The notes: generated by a model not told the origin, from the letters alone. A stretch of 64,000 nucleotides of DNA from Pogonophryne albipinna (GCA_028583405.1 CM053261.1:13014459-13078458), one strand, 5' to 3'. Shown: positions 35,079 through 48,377, numbered from the stretch's first letter. Translations and numbers: made by a program.

Positions 35079-35773
35079 CTATTCCTCCTCCTTGATCTCG
35101 TATTTGTGTTCGATGTGTTCCCACAGTTTCTAAAAAATAAGTACATATAAGGCAACGTTAGACTTGTCATGTGAACAGAGACAGATACTTTATTCATCCC
35201 AAGTTGTGAAATTGTTTTGTCACAGAAGCATTTTGACTGTCAATGTACAAGAATAACAACAATTGCTAAAAGTCGAATAAAATAAAAACAATATATACAT
35301 ATTCTCATTAGAAAAAATACATATTAAGAAGAGTTTCTACACACTATTAAATACAGAATACATTAGAATACTCTCTAACATACCAATCTACTGAAGGGAC
35401 AGAAACGTATAAAGATAGTGTACTATATACATTAAAAAAGTGCACACAATGTAAAATATATCCTGGTAAGTAGGTTACAATATTTATGAGGTTGTAATAG
35501 TTTGTAAAAAAGGAAGCAAATGCTCGGTTTAGCAGGGAGGCTAGGTTAGTTTAGCTAACACTAGCGCTGTTTCGCCCTCTGCTTGCAAGGTCAGGATAAC
35601 ACCGGCATTATAACACAAAATTAAACACTTACCCCGCGATTCAGTTCCTCAAAAATTGCGTCACCGCCTTGGTCAAACAGTCGTTCAAAGAAGACCGCTC
35701 CAACCATGATGGTCACGGCGAAAGTGGACGTTCTCCTGAAGAGCAGATTGTAGACAGATTTAGCCAGCGACAT
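35079..35773 (-). CDS. uqcr10: Cytochrome b-c1 complex subunit 9 (two coding exons)
   Basis: Small single-pass subunit of mitochondrial complex III that sits next to cytochrome c1 and the Rieske protein. Exon 1 is 35633-35773 and exon 2 is 35079-35129; the junction is in phase after Gly47. The product is 63 residues, exactly the human length. The signature LLFRRTSTFAVTIMVGAVFF (residues 10-29) contains the membrane segment, followed by ERLFDQGGDAIF and the C-terminal KLWEHIEHKYE. The Met at 35773 was chosen because it gives the family length; an upstream in-frame Met at 35857 would add 28 unrelated residues. It converges on GAL3ST1 and is head to head with ZMAT5. Intron 1 holds a retroposon fragment. 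Confidence 0.95.
35163..35470. repeat. Retroposon fragment in UQCR10 intron 1
   Basis: GATACTTTATTCATCCCAAG, then GTGAAATTGTTTTGTCACAG, followed by A-rich sequence with AATAAAATAAAAAC, matches the common teleost tail that ends ACTTTATTGATCCCC. No coding part is visible. Confidence 0.5.
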
Positions 35774-36904
35774 GTCTTCGGTGGATTGACGGAAACTGAG
35801 GTGACACGCTTCCGGCCCAAGAGTGGGTCGATTCCCTTTTTGACCCTGCGAAGACACCGTATCCCCAGTGGGGAATGGTTAGCAAACGATTAGCATAGCA
35901 TTACTGTAAGATTTCATTGTTTTTCACGTCAGTTTGCTACACAATGTGGATTCAAAGCAAACAGCACGGAGGATGACATCATGGTTCGCCAATGGTTTGT
36001 TGTATTTGACTTTTAAATGTAATATACACAGGGTTAAACGTTTACGGATGTCACAATAAGCATGTAACGTTAAAATAACTATTCTGATTGAACAATGCTA
36101 TGAGCCAATGATTATGGATGTTAACGTTTGCTTATTGGGGGAGAGTTTACATGAGCATCAAACTGCACGTTTACATTTCAGAATATTTCACCTTTTAATA
36201 TGTTCATATTTGTATCATCACAGTGGAATAGGAAGTCATACCAGATACTATTAAAAATAAAGGCACTTCCATGACCAAACCAGCAGATAGCAGTAAACGT
36301 TAGATAATGTTCCTGGTGTTCTTGATTGTAGGCTAGATCAGGTTATTTCCTGTTTTTGCCTCCCATTTAATCATTTTAAGCCTTGTGCCATATTTTTTCA
36401 TGAAAATTATAGCATTATAACAGTATGTGATCCGAAAGTAAACAACCATATGACATGCTAATTGCTATATGTAGATGTTAACAAACTTGCATTGATGCCA
36501 AATTCTGAAATGCAAAAAAAAAAGAATTCTGTGACAAATGTGAATTGTAAATTGGGTCGGCTATGTTATTTTAACTGTATCAGGATGGCATTTTTATTTT
36601 TTGTGGGGGCTTTTCAGTCCTGAAGAGATTAGTTGAGTAATGGATTAACAACATAATAGTTAATTGTACACGTGCAGTTGAACTATAACGCCCTTTATTC
36701 TGGACAGACCACATGTTTTGTTAATAGATCAGTTTGTGCACAATGACAGTCAATTAATGTACGATACAGAAACATTTAATTCAGCACAGCTATTCTCTCA
36801 CTATGTTGTGACCCAGCAGTTATGTGAATGTGTTTTGTTTCTCTTTACTGTCCATAGCCATTTAAAAGGTGACATCTTGCTGGTTTGAGCACATAACCTG
36901 CACC
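35774..36904. promoter_or_regulatory. Shared promoter interval of UQCR10 and ZMAT5
   Basis: 1,131 bp separate the two divergent start codons, and the UQCR10-proximal 150 bp are the most GC-rich. ZMAT5 probably has a 5' non-coding exon here, since the acceptor-like TTTACTGTCCATAG ends at 36858 upstream of its ATG. A bidirectional promoter is inferred from the arrangement, not from specific factor sites. Confidence 0.5.
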
Positions 36905-38514
36905 ATGGGAAGGAGATACTACTGTGACTACTGTGACCGGTCCTTTCAGGACAACATGCACAACAGGAAGAAACATTTGTTTGGTGTTCAGCATCACAGA
37001 GCTAAAAAGGCCTGGTACGACTATTTCAGAGGTGAGACTTGCAGTTTGTCCTTAGACCTGAGAGAGATGTGATTGTAAATGTTTGTTTTAGACTAGACAG
37101 TGATCCTAAACATTACAAATTACTATTTAGAATGCTATGCCTTCAACCTATTTGAGATTTTGATTGGAGAATTAAGCTTGCTTACATTTCATTATGTCAT
37201 ATTGGCTGGCCATCTGCTTATATTATGATGGAAGGTTATATATACAGCCATTGACAACACTATCATTTGTGTTTTTACAGACTCCTCAGCTATTCTGTGT
37301 GATGAGCAATTAAAGAAACCCTGCAGGAAGTTTCTCCAAAAAGGTAACTTAAAGCAATTCAACCATACATTTATCCAATGACCAGGAAATTATATTAAAT
37401 GTACGTTTTGTTATTGTAATAATTATTATTTTCCCTGTCCTTTTTCAGGAATATGTGATTTCGGCCCTAACTGCAGGTTTTCTCACATGTCTGAAGAAGA
37501 TATGTTTCACCTACAAAGACAGGTGGAAGGTAAGCTGTAACCAAATGGAAATGATGTTTACCATGTGATTAAGATATGTTTTTTAAATGAAATCAACACA
37601 GTTCCTCACAAACAATGTGCTACATATTTAATACACATGGCATTGGCAATTATATATAATATTATCTAAATAATTCTTGAATTAGTAGGTGGTAATTCAA
37701 TATTTAACAACCATCTTACCAATGGCCAACACATTGCATATTTTTAATATCTTAAATGTAATCCTGCATAAGGAAGGTTTAAACCCTCTTCAACAAAAGG
37801 TACCTAGGGTTAGCATTTTCTGATGCATTCCCTAAAAAATAAATAATATTATACACTAAATTGTCAAGCACATTTGGTCGTGATCGACTGACAGTATGGC
37901 TGCAAGAAATGATTATTATCATCATCAATAATCTTTATAAATAGTGAAAAATTTGTTTTTCTCAAGTACAAAGTAATGTTTTTGACTTTGTCACTCCAAA
38001 ACTAAAATTAATTCAGTATAATATTATGTTAAACTGAGGAAAAGCAAGGATTCTCCATTTTAAGGGGATGCAAATAGTATTCTTTGCGATTTTTGCATGA
38101 ATGACACTTGATTATTAAAATATGTGGCAGGTTCTAGTTGACAGGAGTACGATTGAATTCTTTCAGATGAAAGACGTCTCAGAGAGGGTGCTGTAGACAG
38201 CAGGATGCCGGGGCGCTGTGTAGAGGACTGGCTCTCCAGAAGGGAAAAGAGGCGAAGTGCCCTCGGTAACCAGGGGTATGCACCTTCATCTTTTGACGCT
38301 TATTCATACATTGCTAATGATTCGTCTTCATTTAAAATTCAACTTTTTAATTATTCATCTCTTCAGAGATCTAAAAGATAAGGACGACAGTGAAGAGGTC
38401 CAAGAAGAAAGTGACATACCTCCACAGCTCCTCTCCGTCCATGACCTCCCGCCCTCTCTTCTTCCTCCTCCTCCCAGCGGGTGGAAAGGCAAAGTGAACT
38501 CAGAATGGGGCTGA
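36905..38514 (+). CDS. zmat5: U11/U12 snRNP 20-kDa protein, zinc finger matrin-type 5 (five coding exons)
   Basis: Protein of the U11/U12 di-snRNP of the minor spliceosome, which recognises U12-type introns in the nucleus. Exons: 36905-37031, 37281-37343, 37449-37529, 38167-38275 and 38367-38514. Phases join and give 175 residues (human 170). Residues 3-30 form a matrin/U1-C-like C2H2 finger ([10 protein letters not shown], then HNRKKH and HH). Residues 57-76 form a CCCH finger with C-x8-C-x5-C-x3-H spacing ([14 protein letters not shown]). The C-terminal part is charged and ends [16 protein letters not shown]. All five exons carry ordinary GT-AG borders; none of the introns looks U12-type. 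It diverges from UQCR10 and converges on CABP7. Confidence 0.95.
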
Positions 38515-39560
38515 CTGATATTCACTTTGTGGTTCACATCACTGTTAAGCTGGTGTGCAACATTGGTAGAATGAAATGTAGAGAATACATATGAGATGTC
38601 TTTTTTAGTTTTAAATGAGATATTTAATTGAGTCATACATAGGAAGGTAAACCTGGAATGACATACAGGCGGTGCATAATGAATCTCATGATTGACATTT
38701 TGGCAGTCTGTTGTTGATTGCTTCGCTAATGTGAAGTCGAGTGCCTTTACCATGAGACTCCCCTAAGGAGTTACATTTGATGTCATGAAGAATGGAGCAT
38801 TGCTGAGCAGATGGAAATTATTTTTTGTTAAATTCTAATCCTCTGCCACGTCACCGGGGGAATCAATGATCTGTCTGATTTTTATTTATAACCCAGCCGG
38901 CACCAAGACACCACGCTACTTCCTAAATAGTAAAGATGGCAACCTAATGATCTCGATTAAATGTATACTAAAAGCTATGTATACTTTATTTCGGTTTTGT
39001 ATTATTTTATTTAACTATTAATCTGCTGTCTTGGCCAGAATATACCTCTGACTTTAAAGGGTCCCTGTTTTGTTTTATCATATACACATGAGAACAGATG
39101 CACAACCAAGAGAGTGATGAAGAAAGCAAACATGAATGTAAACTGTGAGTTCTTTTTTGTATCAATATTTAGAAATTGTTTTTGCGAATCTTTAATGAGG
39201 ACAAAAGCACACAAAAAGTTTGATGGATATCACAAGTACACAGTGCATGTTGGTGAGAGAGACACAGATTTAGGTATAACATATTTTTGGATAATACTGT
39301 AAAAGACGCATTTTAATATGGGTTTAGGCTATAAAAGTTGAATAACTCATATTTAGTCATTTAAGTTGTCAACTTGTGGATTTATTTAAAACTGGATCCT
39401 GGAAAGTACCCACTTATTCTCTGTACTTGATGTTAGTATCAATTATGTTGTTCTGTTGTTCACAGTAAATGTTCTTTTTTTTAGATTGGTCTTATGTTCC
39501 TTTTTATTTGCAACAAAGGTCACATTTGTACACAGAAAAAAACCCACAAACCCCTTTAAG
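38515..39560. other. ZMAT5 3' flank
   Basis: No further gene is recognised. It includes the presumed ZMAT5 3' UTR, whose polyadenylation site I cannot place with confidence. Confidence 0.4.
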
Positions 39561-42416
39561 TGCCTTTGTTTTTTATTGGATACATGCATCCAGACAACAC
39601 CTACAGTAGTGTATATTTGATGCAGTAACCTCTACATGGGAGGTTACAGAAATAAAACAGCGCTTGGTATTCTCAATCTAAACATTAAATTACTAGTAAT
39701 GTCAACAGCAGGGTACAATGATTTACCAGAAGTGAGAGAGGGATCTTTACCAAGAACATGGAAGAGAGAAAGCTAATACATCAATACTTATTGGTAATTG
39801 AATTACTAATGAGTCATTTCAGTTAGAAAATACATCAGATTCATTTTTGTCTTAAGCAATGATTTAGTAAAATGGACTTACATTTCTTCTTAGAAGTTTT
39901 CTAAAGTTACTCTAAGTCAAGGCATGAGAGCGCAGATCTTACTTCCAAAGACAAAGGCACAAACAGAACACTACAGTCTGAATCAAAGTAATAACAATAA
40001 AGACAATCCTTGAACAGAGTGCACATACATCTGATCATTAAAGCACTGTAACATACAGAATAGGACACCATAATTGCTTATATCTCTTAAGACAATATTT
40101 GACACAATAACTATATTTTACATTCACACAAAATCCATACCTTACATGATGTTCACATAAAGAGGTGATGTCATATTAGAAGTTCATACATAAACAGCTA
40201 CTGTACTTGAGATAAAATATCTGTTTTATTGCCAGAATGATACTCGCTGTTTCGTATGTTCCTCTCGTGATATAGCTTTGATAAACCTCAAGATAAAAAC
40301 AGCAAAAAAAAATATAGCAATTTGTAAAACTTGTTGAATTCAACAGAAATTTGATAAAACATTTTGAAAAATGAATATTACCAAATAAGACATTTTAATG
40401 TTAGTGTGTGACACACAATTACTTGCATCTGAATGTCCAGTCAACCTGGAAATTATATCAGAAACCTGAAATTGTTCGTATTATTTGTTTTATAAAAAAT
40501 ATTATGCTTACATTCAATAAAATCACATAGATTTAATGTATCACTTTTCCAAGTAAGAAAATATAACCATGTTATACTTCAAACATGTTGTTTTGGTTGT
40601 CCATGTAAAAACCAGAAAACAACATTTTTTATGATATGTTAAATTATTCTTCACAGCATACTCCAAAGTATTTAGTATTTTTGATATGGTCTGCACGTCC
40701 ACAAAAATCGACATTTACAGGAAAATGTCAAATATTGAGATCTTTGCAATGATTACTATACAAATTGCATAATTATTTCAATACATACACCAGGGTTCAA
40801 CATTTGATCTCAAACACATTGAACACAGAATATACTTTTAATGTACATGCAAGTGTTGTGAACTGATTATCCTTTATCGTCATTCTGTCTAAACATTTGA
40901 CTTGTAATGGTTAACGCTATTTACAGCTGCTAGCTCAGATGCTACCTCAGACTTGTCTTTCCTGTGAGTCATTATGTCTCTTTTTGGATGCTATTGCACA
41001 GATTGGAAATATGCAGCTTTGTGCATGTATCACTGGCAGATTTTGAGGATGAAACACTGCAGTTTGATTCTTAAATCTATTACATTTTTTGTGAAACAGC
41101 TGTTTCATTTTCATCTCAATTTCTCAGCCAATACATCTCACTGAGCTCAGCTTCAAATCAAACCAGTAAATGTTTTAGTCTGCTGTGATTTATTTAGAAA
41201 GGGCCTTTGGGCTCAGCTGAATGGAGGGTTACCGGCTGTGTCCACATGTCCTTCAAACCCTCTCTTTTCCAGATAACAGTGCAGTTCACCAGTTATTCCA
41301 AATGTAGGGCTTCTCAATGTCACAATAGAAACTTTGGAGAAACATACTATTTTCCTGACTTGTTTTTGAATATCACGGGCCAATACTGACAATACTAACA
41401 TGCTGATGTATATTAGCACAAAGCGCAAAGTACAGCTGAGCTTGATTTGAACATTACGATATGAGATGTCAGTGAATCACCACAATTCATCCTGAGACAC
41501 ACTCAGAGCATCATCACAGTCATGGGGGTGCATCCTTTGGGAACCATAGATGTCTCTACTACATCTTTTGATAAATCATCCTGTAGATGTTGAGATTTTT
41601 CAAAAGAAAACGTAGATCTGCTGGTGGTTTCACGGAGAAAATCAGGGGATTACTTAAGTCAGTTGCATTGTTTCCCTGGGAGCAATGAGTGTCTGTTCAG
41701 AATGACATCCATACAGTTTAGACCAAAGTGATGAACTATCGACTGCCATCCCAAGAGCTATGAAGCTAGCATGGTTAAACAGTTGTAGAAATAATTGTAA
41801 TTTTTTTTTCAACACGTTTGTGTTTTGAATTAATGTGGCTTCTCCTTTGTTAAGATTTAGGTCACAGATGGTTCGTAAAGATGTGTTACTCTTGACATGA
41901 GTTGGAACTCTGGACTGGAAATACTGGCACTAATACAGAGACTTAAAAGAAAAACAATTACGCTGAGAGTGAATTAAAGCTACTTAATATGCAGCGCATC
42001 AACACGTGCGTATTGCTTTATTACTATCCTCAGTAATTTCATTATTGGGTGCATTCCAAACGGCAGACTTCTCATCAACAACATTAATTGATTGATAAAC
42101 ACAGACACATCACATCTATTACTAAGCACATACTTCTAAAGTCTGCTTTCCAATATAATGTCTTCAGAAATCTGATTCACAACCTACTGTTTTAGGATAC
42201 TAATCAGCCCTTGGAATGCCTTTCTTTCTTTCTTTTTAACCAGGTTATGCTACAATTTGTGGCAATATAAAACCACTGAATGACATCATTGCACCTATTA
42301 CAGAGAGAAGCTGTGTGTTGAAAACATTCAACAAAACCATACAAGTGTTTTGATTAATTAAGGTTGATTTCTCATTGTCCGTTCTTAAGTACCTCTGTAT
42401 CCAGCTGGAGTCGTAT
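39561..42416 (-). other. Probable long CABP7 3' UTR
   Basis: 2.9 kb directly downstream of the CABP7 stop. It has no recognisable transposon, unlike most of this window. A minus-strand AATAAA lies at 39572-39577 (TTTATT on the plus strand). Human CABP7 is, to my knowledge, also followed by a long 3' UTR. Inferred, not shown. Confidence 0.45.
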
Positions 42417-43572
42417 TTACTTCATTCCTCTGCGGAGCATTTGATTTGCTGCAATGAGCATGACGCTGATGATGAATGCAATGGCGAAGGCACAAATCAG
42501 GCTTTTACGCACACATGTGTGTTTTTCCTGTTGTGTTGGGCTTGCTGGGGAAAGATTTAAAAGACAAAACATTAGCTTGTCTGAGAGTCTCAACAGAATA
42601 CAAAAAATGTAGGTAATAGAATGTGTATGCAACTTACTGTCTATGTCCACGTGGGACTCTGGGCTGTTCAGGTGGCTCTCCTCTGTCATGATGATGTTCT
42701 CAATGTCCTTCATGGTGAGGTGGTCGCGGAAAGTATCGTAAAGCAGCCTCTTCAGCTCATCCACCGTCAGTTTCTGCATGTCACACTGGGGACACATAAA
42801 ACACCAAGAAAGGTCTAATTAGCAGCGGAAGAGCTTCTGTCTCAGAACACCTCAGTGACGCAAATCAGCTGTGGGACATCAATTAATAGTGGCATATAAG
42901 GTAGCGCATGGTGAACTGATTTATTGGATTATGTAACTAAATGCAAGGATATGAAGACACTGCAAGTATAGTAATGTCATTAGATCAATACAGTATGTCA
43001 AGGCTGTGTGGAAATGTGCTTTTGAGTGAGTCAGAGGAGCATCATCCGTAATGTAAGAATAATGTTGTTTAAATGATTAGATTTTACATCAGTAACTTCT
43101 GTATTGTAATTAGAATTGCAACAGATGGCTTTGTATCAGAAAAACCAGAAGGGAACTAACTCAAACGAGGACAGAGAACAGACAAATGTACACTTATAAA
43201 GCACTGATAATGATGACAATGATTACCTTCCAAAACACTGAATCAAAGTCTGCTCCGTGGAACTTATCCGGCATGCCAGCAGCAGAGAGTTTAGGACCAA
43301 GCAATGTGACAAATTCATCAAAGCCAACTTGACCGTCACCTATAGGAAATACAAAGATGTCACTGAAAAGAATATGTGTTGGGTTATATGCAACAGGCTT
43401 TTGATGAGAGAAAGAGAGATACACATACCATCTATATCGAGTCTTTGGATGATAATCTCCAGTTCCACCTCATTGGGCATATAGCCCAGCGAGCGCATGG
43501 CCATCCCCAACTCCTGCTTTGAGATGAAGCCATTCCCATCTCGGTCAAATACTTTGAACGCCTCACGGATCT
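42417..43572 (-). CDS. cabp7: Calcium-binding protein 7 (calneuron-2), four coding exons; first exon not found
   Basis: Tail-anchored EF-hand protein of the calneuron type that regulates Golgi phosphatidylinositol 4-kinase and vesicle traffic in neurons. Minus-strand exons, in order: 43429-43572, 43227-43339, 42638-42785 and 42417-42544. Phases join without breaks. Two canonical EF loops are present, [12 protein letters not shown] and [12 protein letters not shown]. The C-terminal half ([19 protein letters not shown], then [15 protein letters not shown]) is the degenerate pair that calneurons carry. The last exon encodes the tail anchor [20 protein letters not shown] and a short basic end. 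The expected first exon, about 36 residues ending in a split Glu codon, is not visible up to 64000. It must lie beyond the window or has diverged too far to see. The paralogue CALN1 is a less good fit. Confidence 0.92.
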
Positions 43573-44181
43573 CTGTTGGGAGAAAAAGGGCAGAAATAAT
43601 GTTACGTTATGTTGAGAGGAAGAAGACATTGCTTACGATTTCACTATGTGACCAACAGTGGGTTGACTCAGCTAAAAATGTTGATTTGAATTATGGGTTC
43701 ACGTTTGTTGTTCAATAATTTAGAGTGTCTTAAAGCTGTTTATAATTATGTTTGTATGGAATAAAGAATTCAAGGCAATTTAACTCAGAGTCACAGCTCA
43801 AAACAAATAATCCCTCTTAATTTTATATGTGTATGCTTTCGGCAAAGGGAGCAGTACTAATACAATGTCTTGTTACAAAAAGTATAGTAAGAGGGATACG
43901 AAACAATATTTTATTAATTTAAATGCTAAGAGCAGCAGTGATGTGAGCAAGCTTACACGTTTTATCTGTGAATCAAAATCCTCATTTACTATAGTTAATC
44001 CCGTGTTTTAGACCTCAATTGTTTATTTTTTAAACTATTTAAAACAAATCAATTATCTGTTCCTTTGTGGTTTGTTTAGAACATGTTCTCATAAGCACTC
44101 CTGCTGCCTGAAGTGCACGCCCCAGCACCAAATCCAAAATTGAAACTAGAGAATAATCCTTAAAAATGCATCTACGACTGT
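43573..44181. other. Upstream intron of CABP7, nothing else seen
   Basis: Sequence beyond the acceptor of the first visible CABP7 exon, presumably its large first intron. No repeat or gene is recognised. Confidence 0.4.
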
Positions 44182-44501
44182 TTAAAGGTGGGGTAGGTAA
44201 GTTTGAGAAACCGGCTCGAGATACACTTTTTGTTATATTCCATGGAATGCTCTTAACATCCCGATAGCAATGAATATCTTAAGTGCTTTGACAAAAAATC
44301 CATAAAAAATATCATCTGTGGAAGCCGTAGTACTGTAAAAAGCACGACCAATCATTTTAGCCGGCCCGGCTAAAATAACTGGATGGTCGACCTGCCTGTC
44401 AGCCTTCCAGGGAAGGAAGTAGCAGATTTCTTCCGGCTGTGTATTTTCAAATTCTAGCGCACTCGAGCTGGTTTCTCCAAAATTACCTAACCCACCTTTA
44501 A
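44182..44501. mobile_element. TTAA-target MITE, copy B
   Basis: 312-bp element (44186-44497) between TTAA duplications. Its ends AGGTGGGGTAGGTAAGTTTG and the inverted CCCACCT match copy A at 16517-16804. Relative to copy A it has an extra ~90-bp block (about 44268-44357) and lacks part of the centre. Confidence 0.82.
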
Positions 44502-44659
44502 TAAGGAACTTTGCCACTTTTATTGATACTGGGTTTTAGTAGGAACAAATGGACTTGGAACTGAGAGTTATAAGCACTATAACAAATGTCTATAATAATT
44601 ATTGTACACAGCTATACGGACATTTTAAAGTATTTATCAAGGTTGTTGTTAACAATTAT

Positions 44660-45557
44660 AGGGTTGCCAACTCTCACGCATCTGGCGTGTGACACACGCT
44701 TTCACTCTCACGCTCTCACGCTGCCCAAACTATTCTCACGCCAAAAACAAGATGAACCGGCGATCGTTTTTGGTTGGTTATTTAGGTTATTTACAATGTT
44801 GAGTTGACAGCTGCTGAAGCTGTCGATCCACTCCCTCCCCGCCCCACCACTCTTAACAACGTTAACAGACAGCAGAGCAGTGGGAGCCGGTTGGTCAATC
44901 CCCGACCCGTATTGCGCATGCTCAGATCTAAGATCCAGTAGAAATGATAAAAAGTAAAAGTCTGCTGTTTATTGTTCTACTCGGCCAAAATAGAGTCAAA
45001 GAGTATATGAGAGTGAGAGTGTGTTAATTAATATATTTGGCAGTTTGGAGTAAGTCTGTAGATTTGTTTGTGTGTGTGTGTTTCATGTATAGGCCTCTCA
45101 CGATAATTAATTTTGTTGGATACATTTTCCCGGAAATTATTGCAATAAACGATAATATTGTCGGCACCGTTGTATCATTTTAGACCACTGACATAATGAT
45201 AATATATAATAATAATTCAAGTACATCCTTTCAAACTGCTAGTCACATCCTCATGTAAATCGCAATTTATCGAGTTCATTATTATTTATCGTACGATAAC
45301 TTATTTAATTGTTTATCGCGACAGGCCTATGCACACAATAAAACAGTGGAAACATGTGTTTGACTTTCATTAGTGAATGAAACTTTGTGCCCTTTAAAGT
45401 CGGTCCAATATTGTGTATTTGCATATATTGTATATATATCCTGTATATAATAATGTCCTGCTACTGACACGATAGCAGTCATTTAGTGCGCATATGTGTA
45501 ATTAAACCCATGATATCAAAATCTCACTCCAGCCAGGTACCCAAAGTTGGCAACCCT
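44660..45557. mobile_element. DNA element with AGGGTTGCCAAC inverted ends
   Basis: The left end AGGGTTGCCAACTCTCACGC is matched by the inverted AAAGTTGGCAACCCT at the right end, 898 bp apart. CTCACGC motifs recur inside the left end. No target duplication is visible. A smaller inverted-end element (45090-45329) lies within. The superfamily is uncertain, hAT being the most likely. Confidence 0.6.
45090..45329. mobile_element. Nested MITE with TAGGCCT ends
   Basis: Starts TAGGCCTCTCACGATAATTA and ends with the inverted TTATCGCGACAGGCCTA. The interior is rich in CGATAA/TTATCG in both orientations. No clear 8-bp duplication. Confidence 0.65.
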
Positions 45558-46645
45558 GAGATGGCTTCAGAATGACGGACAGACACAGAGTCTGCATTCG
45601 TTTGTTTCATGAATATAAAGACACAGTGACTGTCAATTCATGTTTCAGCGCCACGGAGAGAGAGAGTAGTTAAATATTTCAGCACCGCGGATAGAAATCC
45701 ATTTCCTGTTAGAAAGAGACAGGCGGCATATTTAGCTGCACAGCTTCACAATAAGTGACTGTTTCACAAACTGAGGAACATATTAATAAAACATCACTTA
45801 ATGTGACAAGAAATTATCTTGACATAGATTTGTTTAATTATTTACACACTATTCAGATATATATGTAAGTACACAGTGCCAAGTGCAGCTCAGCAACAGT
45901 GGAGTAGCCTTTTCATGCAATAAAATAGATAAATAAGATGACTAAAGTATACAACCATTAGAATATTCTGTTACCGGGCCTGTTATATAATCAAATGTTG
46001 TTTTTTTATTGATACAATGTTGTGCAAATCCCTTGTTTTATATGTTAACACCTTCAGGCACCTTCACAGCCACATTACCATAACCACAACACAAGTGGTT
46101 GTGACAGAAGGCAATGAGCAGGTTCTTGTGTTTATAATGAAATACAACTTTTGGTAAATAATCCATAAACATTGCCATTTGGCACCTTTCCTCACCCTGC
46201 ATCACGGTATTCTGTTTGAAGTGGTAAAAAGAGCGGTCTCACATCAAAGGCAGAGTACCTCTGCGGCTCTTTTTGATGTAGATCCTTGAATATACAAGAA
46301 CCTTCAATGCATGCTCAGTAGTCACGTGTTATTAGATGAAACAAGACAAGCAATTAGGAGAACTGTACGAGTAGGATATTAAATGTATACCAACATATAC
46401 ATGATACAACATATGCACAATGCTAGCCTGATATACTAGAAGCAGGAAAGGTTGAGAAGAACAAATACCTGAATGTTGTATCAACATTATCGACAGTCCT
46501 GCCTCTTGGCGCTGTAGCATAGCTCAGTCATTTTATGCCAATGCCAACACAAGCTAAAACATCTCTTTATTTAGTCGACATTCATTTGGATATTACTCCT
46601 GCACCAATAGCTTCATAGGATCTTAATTTAAACTTTATATGTCTT
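45558..46645. other. No feature recognised
   Basis: Likely CABP7 intron or intergenic sequence. No gene or repeat identified. Confidence 0.35.
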
Positions 46646-46649
46646 AAGA

Positions 46650-46862
46650 TTTAGAAGGGATTGTCCTTTAATCACAAGGTTGGCAGTTCGATCCCCCATC
46701 CTTAGTGTTTTTGAGAGAGACAATGAAGTGGCTCCTGATTGGCAGGCATTGCCTCCCATGGCTCCATTGGTGTATGAATGTGTGTGCCATGTGTTAATGA
46801 CAGTAAAGTGATTTGTCTGGTAAGGTAGAAAGGTGGTATGTAAATGCACTCTGTTTGCTATT
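46650..46862 (+). mobile_element. tRNA-derived SINE, 5' truncated
   Basis: The B-box-like AAGGTTGGCAGTTCGATCCC at 46676-46695 is followed by the characteristic body GTATGAATGTGTGTGCCATG, AGTAAAGTGATTTGTCTGG and AGAAAGGTGGTATGTAAATGC, ending in TTTACC. This matches the widespread fish SINE whose body ends AGCGCTATATAAATGCAGTC. The A box and 5' end are lost or decayed. Confidence 0.7.
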
Positions 46863-48377
46863 TACCATTTGTATCACGGAGAGAAAGGTAATTTGCATGC
46901 AAGTATGTGATAGCACCACCTGTCATTTGCATTCAAGTCCACAGGTAGACAAGCACTGACCATCCATCTTGTTTACATGAATGACAGAGATTAGTTTACT
47001 AGTCATAGTCCACAGTGGCAGACTCTAGCCCTGTGGGAATATAGAAGAAAGTGTTGCAAGAGGCCATTCAGGTCCTACTTAACAAATGACTGTGTGTACC
47101 CACTGTGACATACCAGACACAGCCTATTCTTCTAAATTACAGCCAGGAGTGCTGCTTAACTTTGGTTATCTTCCTTCAGCATCAGCCTAGATTCAATGTC
47201 ACGACCCCTGGTGCCGGTAACCAATAATAACAATGTGCCAGCTGAGCATTGGCTGTCGTTTTCACAGCCTTAGGTGTAAATATAAATATTAAAAAAACAA
47301 CTTTCTCTTTTCTGAAAAAGTACACTTCATTATAATCCCATATGTATTCATCTTCTGTTTTTTAAAGATATAATTACAATAATTGACCCTCCTAAAAGTC
47401 CATAAACAAAGTGGTGACTCTATTTTCTCTCTATATCACCCACCCTTCCCTATCACGATTGTTTTTTTTTACATAATTTACCCCAAAACTTAGTTCTGCT
47501 AACACTTAGTATTCATAGAGATGGACTTGTTTGTTTCAAGAAGTTACAGAGGTAAATGTTGACAGCTTTATTTCCTATGGGCCCATATTAAAGGTAATTT
47601 AAAATGCAATGCAGGAGGCTGACATGTCATTTGAACACCATATGGTGCGTTAAAGTACACAGCCTTCAAAATATGTCTCGGTTACAGTCTCAACAAAAAC
47701 GGATCCCTTCAACCCTTTATATAAGTCGTAAAAGCTTTGCAAAGGTATTCATATTTTAATTATTTGGCACTATCATGTCAAATTGTGCATGTCATAGTAA
47801 GTAAATCCTCTTAACCTGGACAAACATACATAAACAACACAACAGCTGGTAACAGACTACTACTTGTTCTACTGTAAGACCTTGAATCTAAGTAACCTTG
47901 CTGCATTAAAGGTGCAACAGCTCGGTTATCTGAAGTCAGGGCCAGGCCGTGAAAATCCTTGTACAGCATGTAATTAGGATTTCTTTTTTTTTGTTTGATT
48001 TCCCTGCAGCATCAGGTAATCAAGGCATACATGACTACATTCCTAAGGGTTCATTCTGCTGATAGAGGATGAACAGTTTCAGAGCATTTACCAAAACATA
48101 TTGCTCAAGTCACCAAGAATATAATGTACTGTAACATATTGATTGAAGTACCTCTTTTATGACCAACGTGTCACAATATTTAAGAGTGGCTGTTGCCTTT
48201 GAGATGATGGCATTGACTGCAACACTGAGTCAGTGTTCAGAGTCAAGTCAAGGGTAAAAAACATGCTCCGGGTTTAACCACAATGAAACATGTGCTCTAA
48301 TAGGCTGAACCAATAGGAAACAATTCATTTGCTATATGTGTTGGACATGGATATCAAAATGAACAATTACAGTCACA
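46863..48377. other. No feature recognised
   Basis: AT-rich sequence with no gene or identifiable repeat. Confidence 0.35.
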
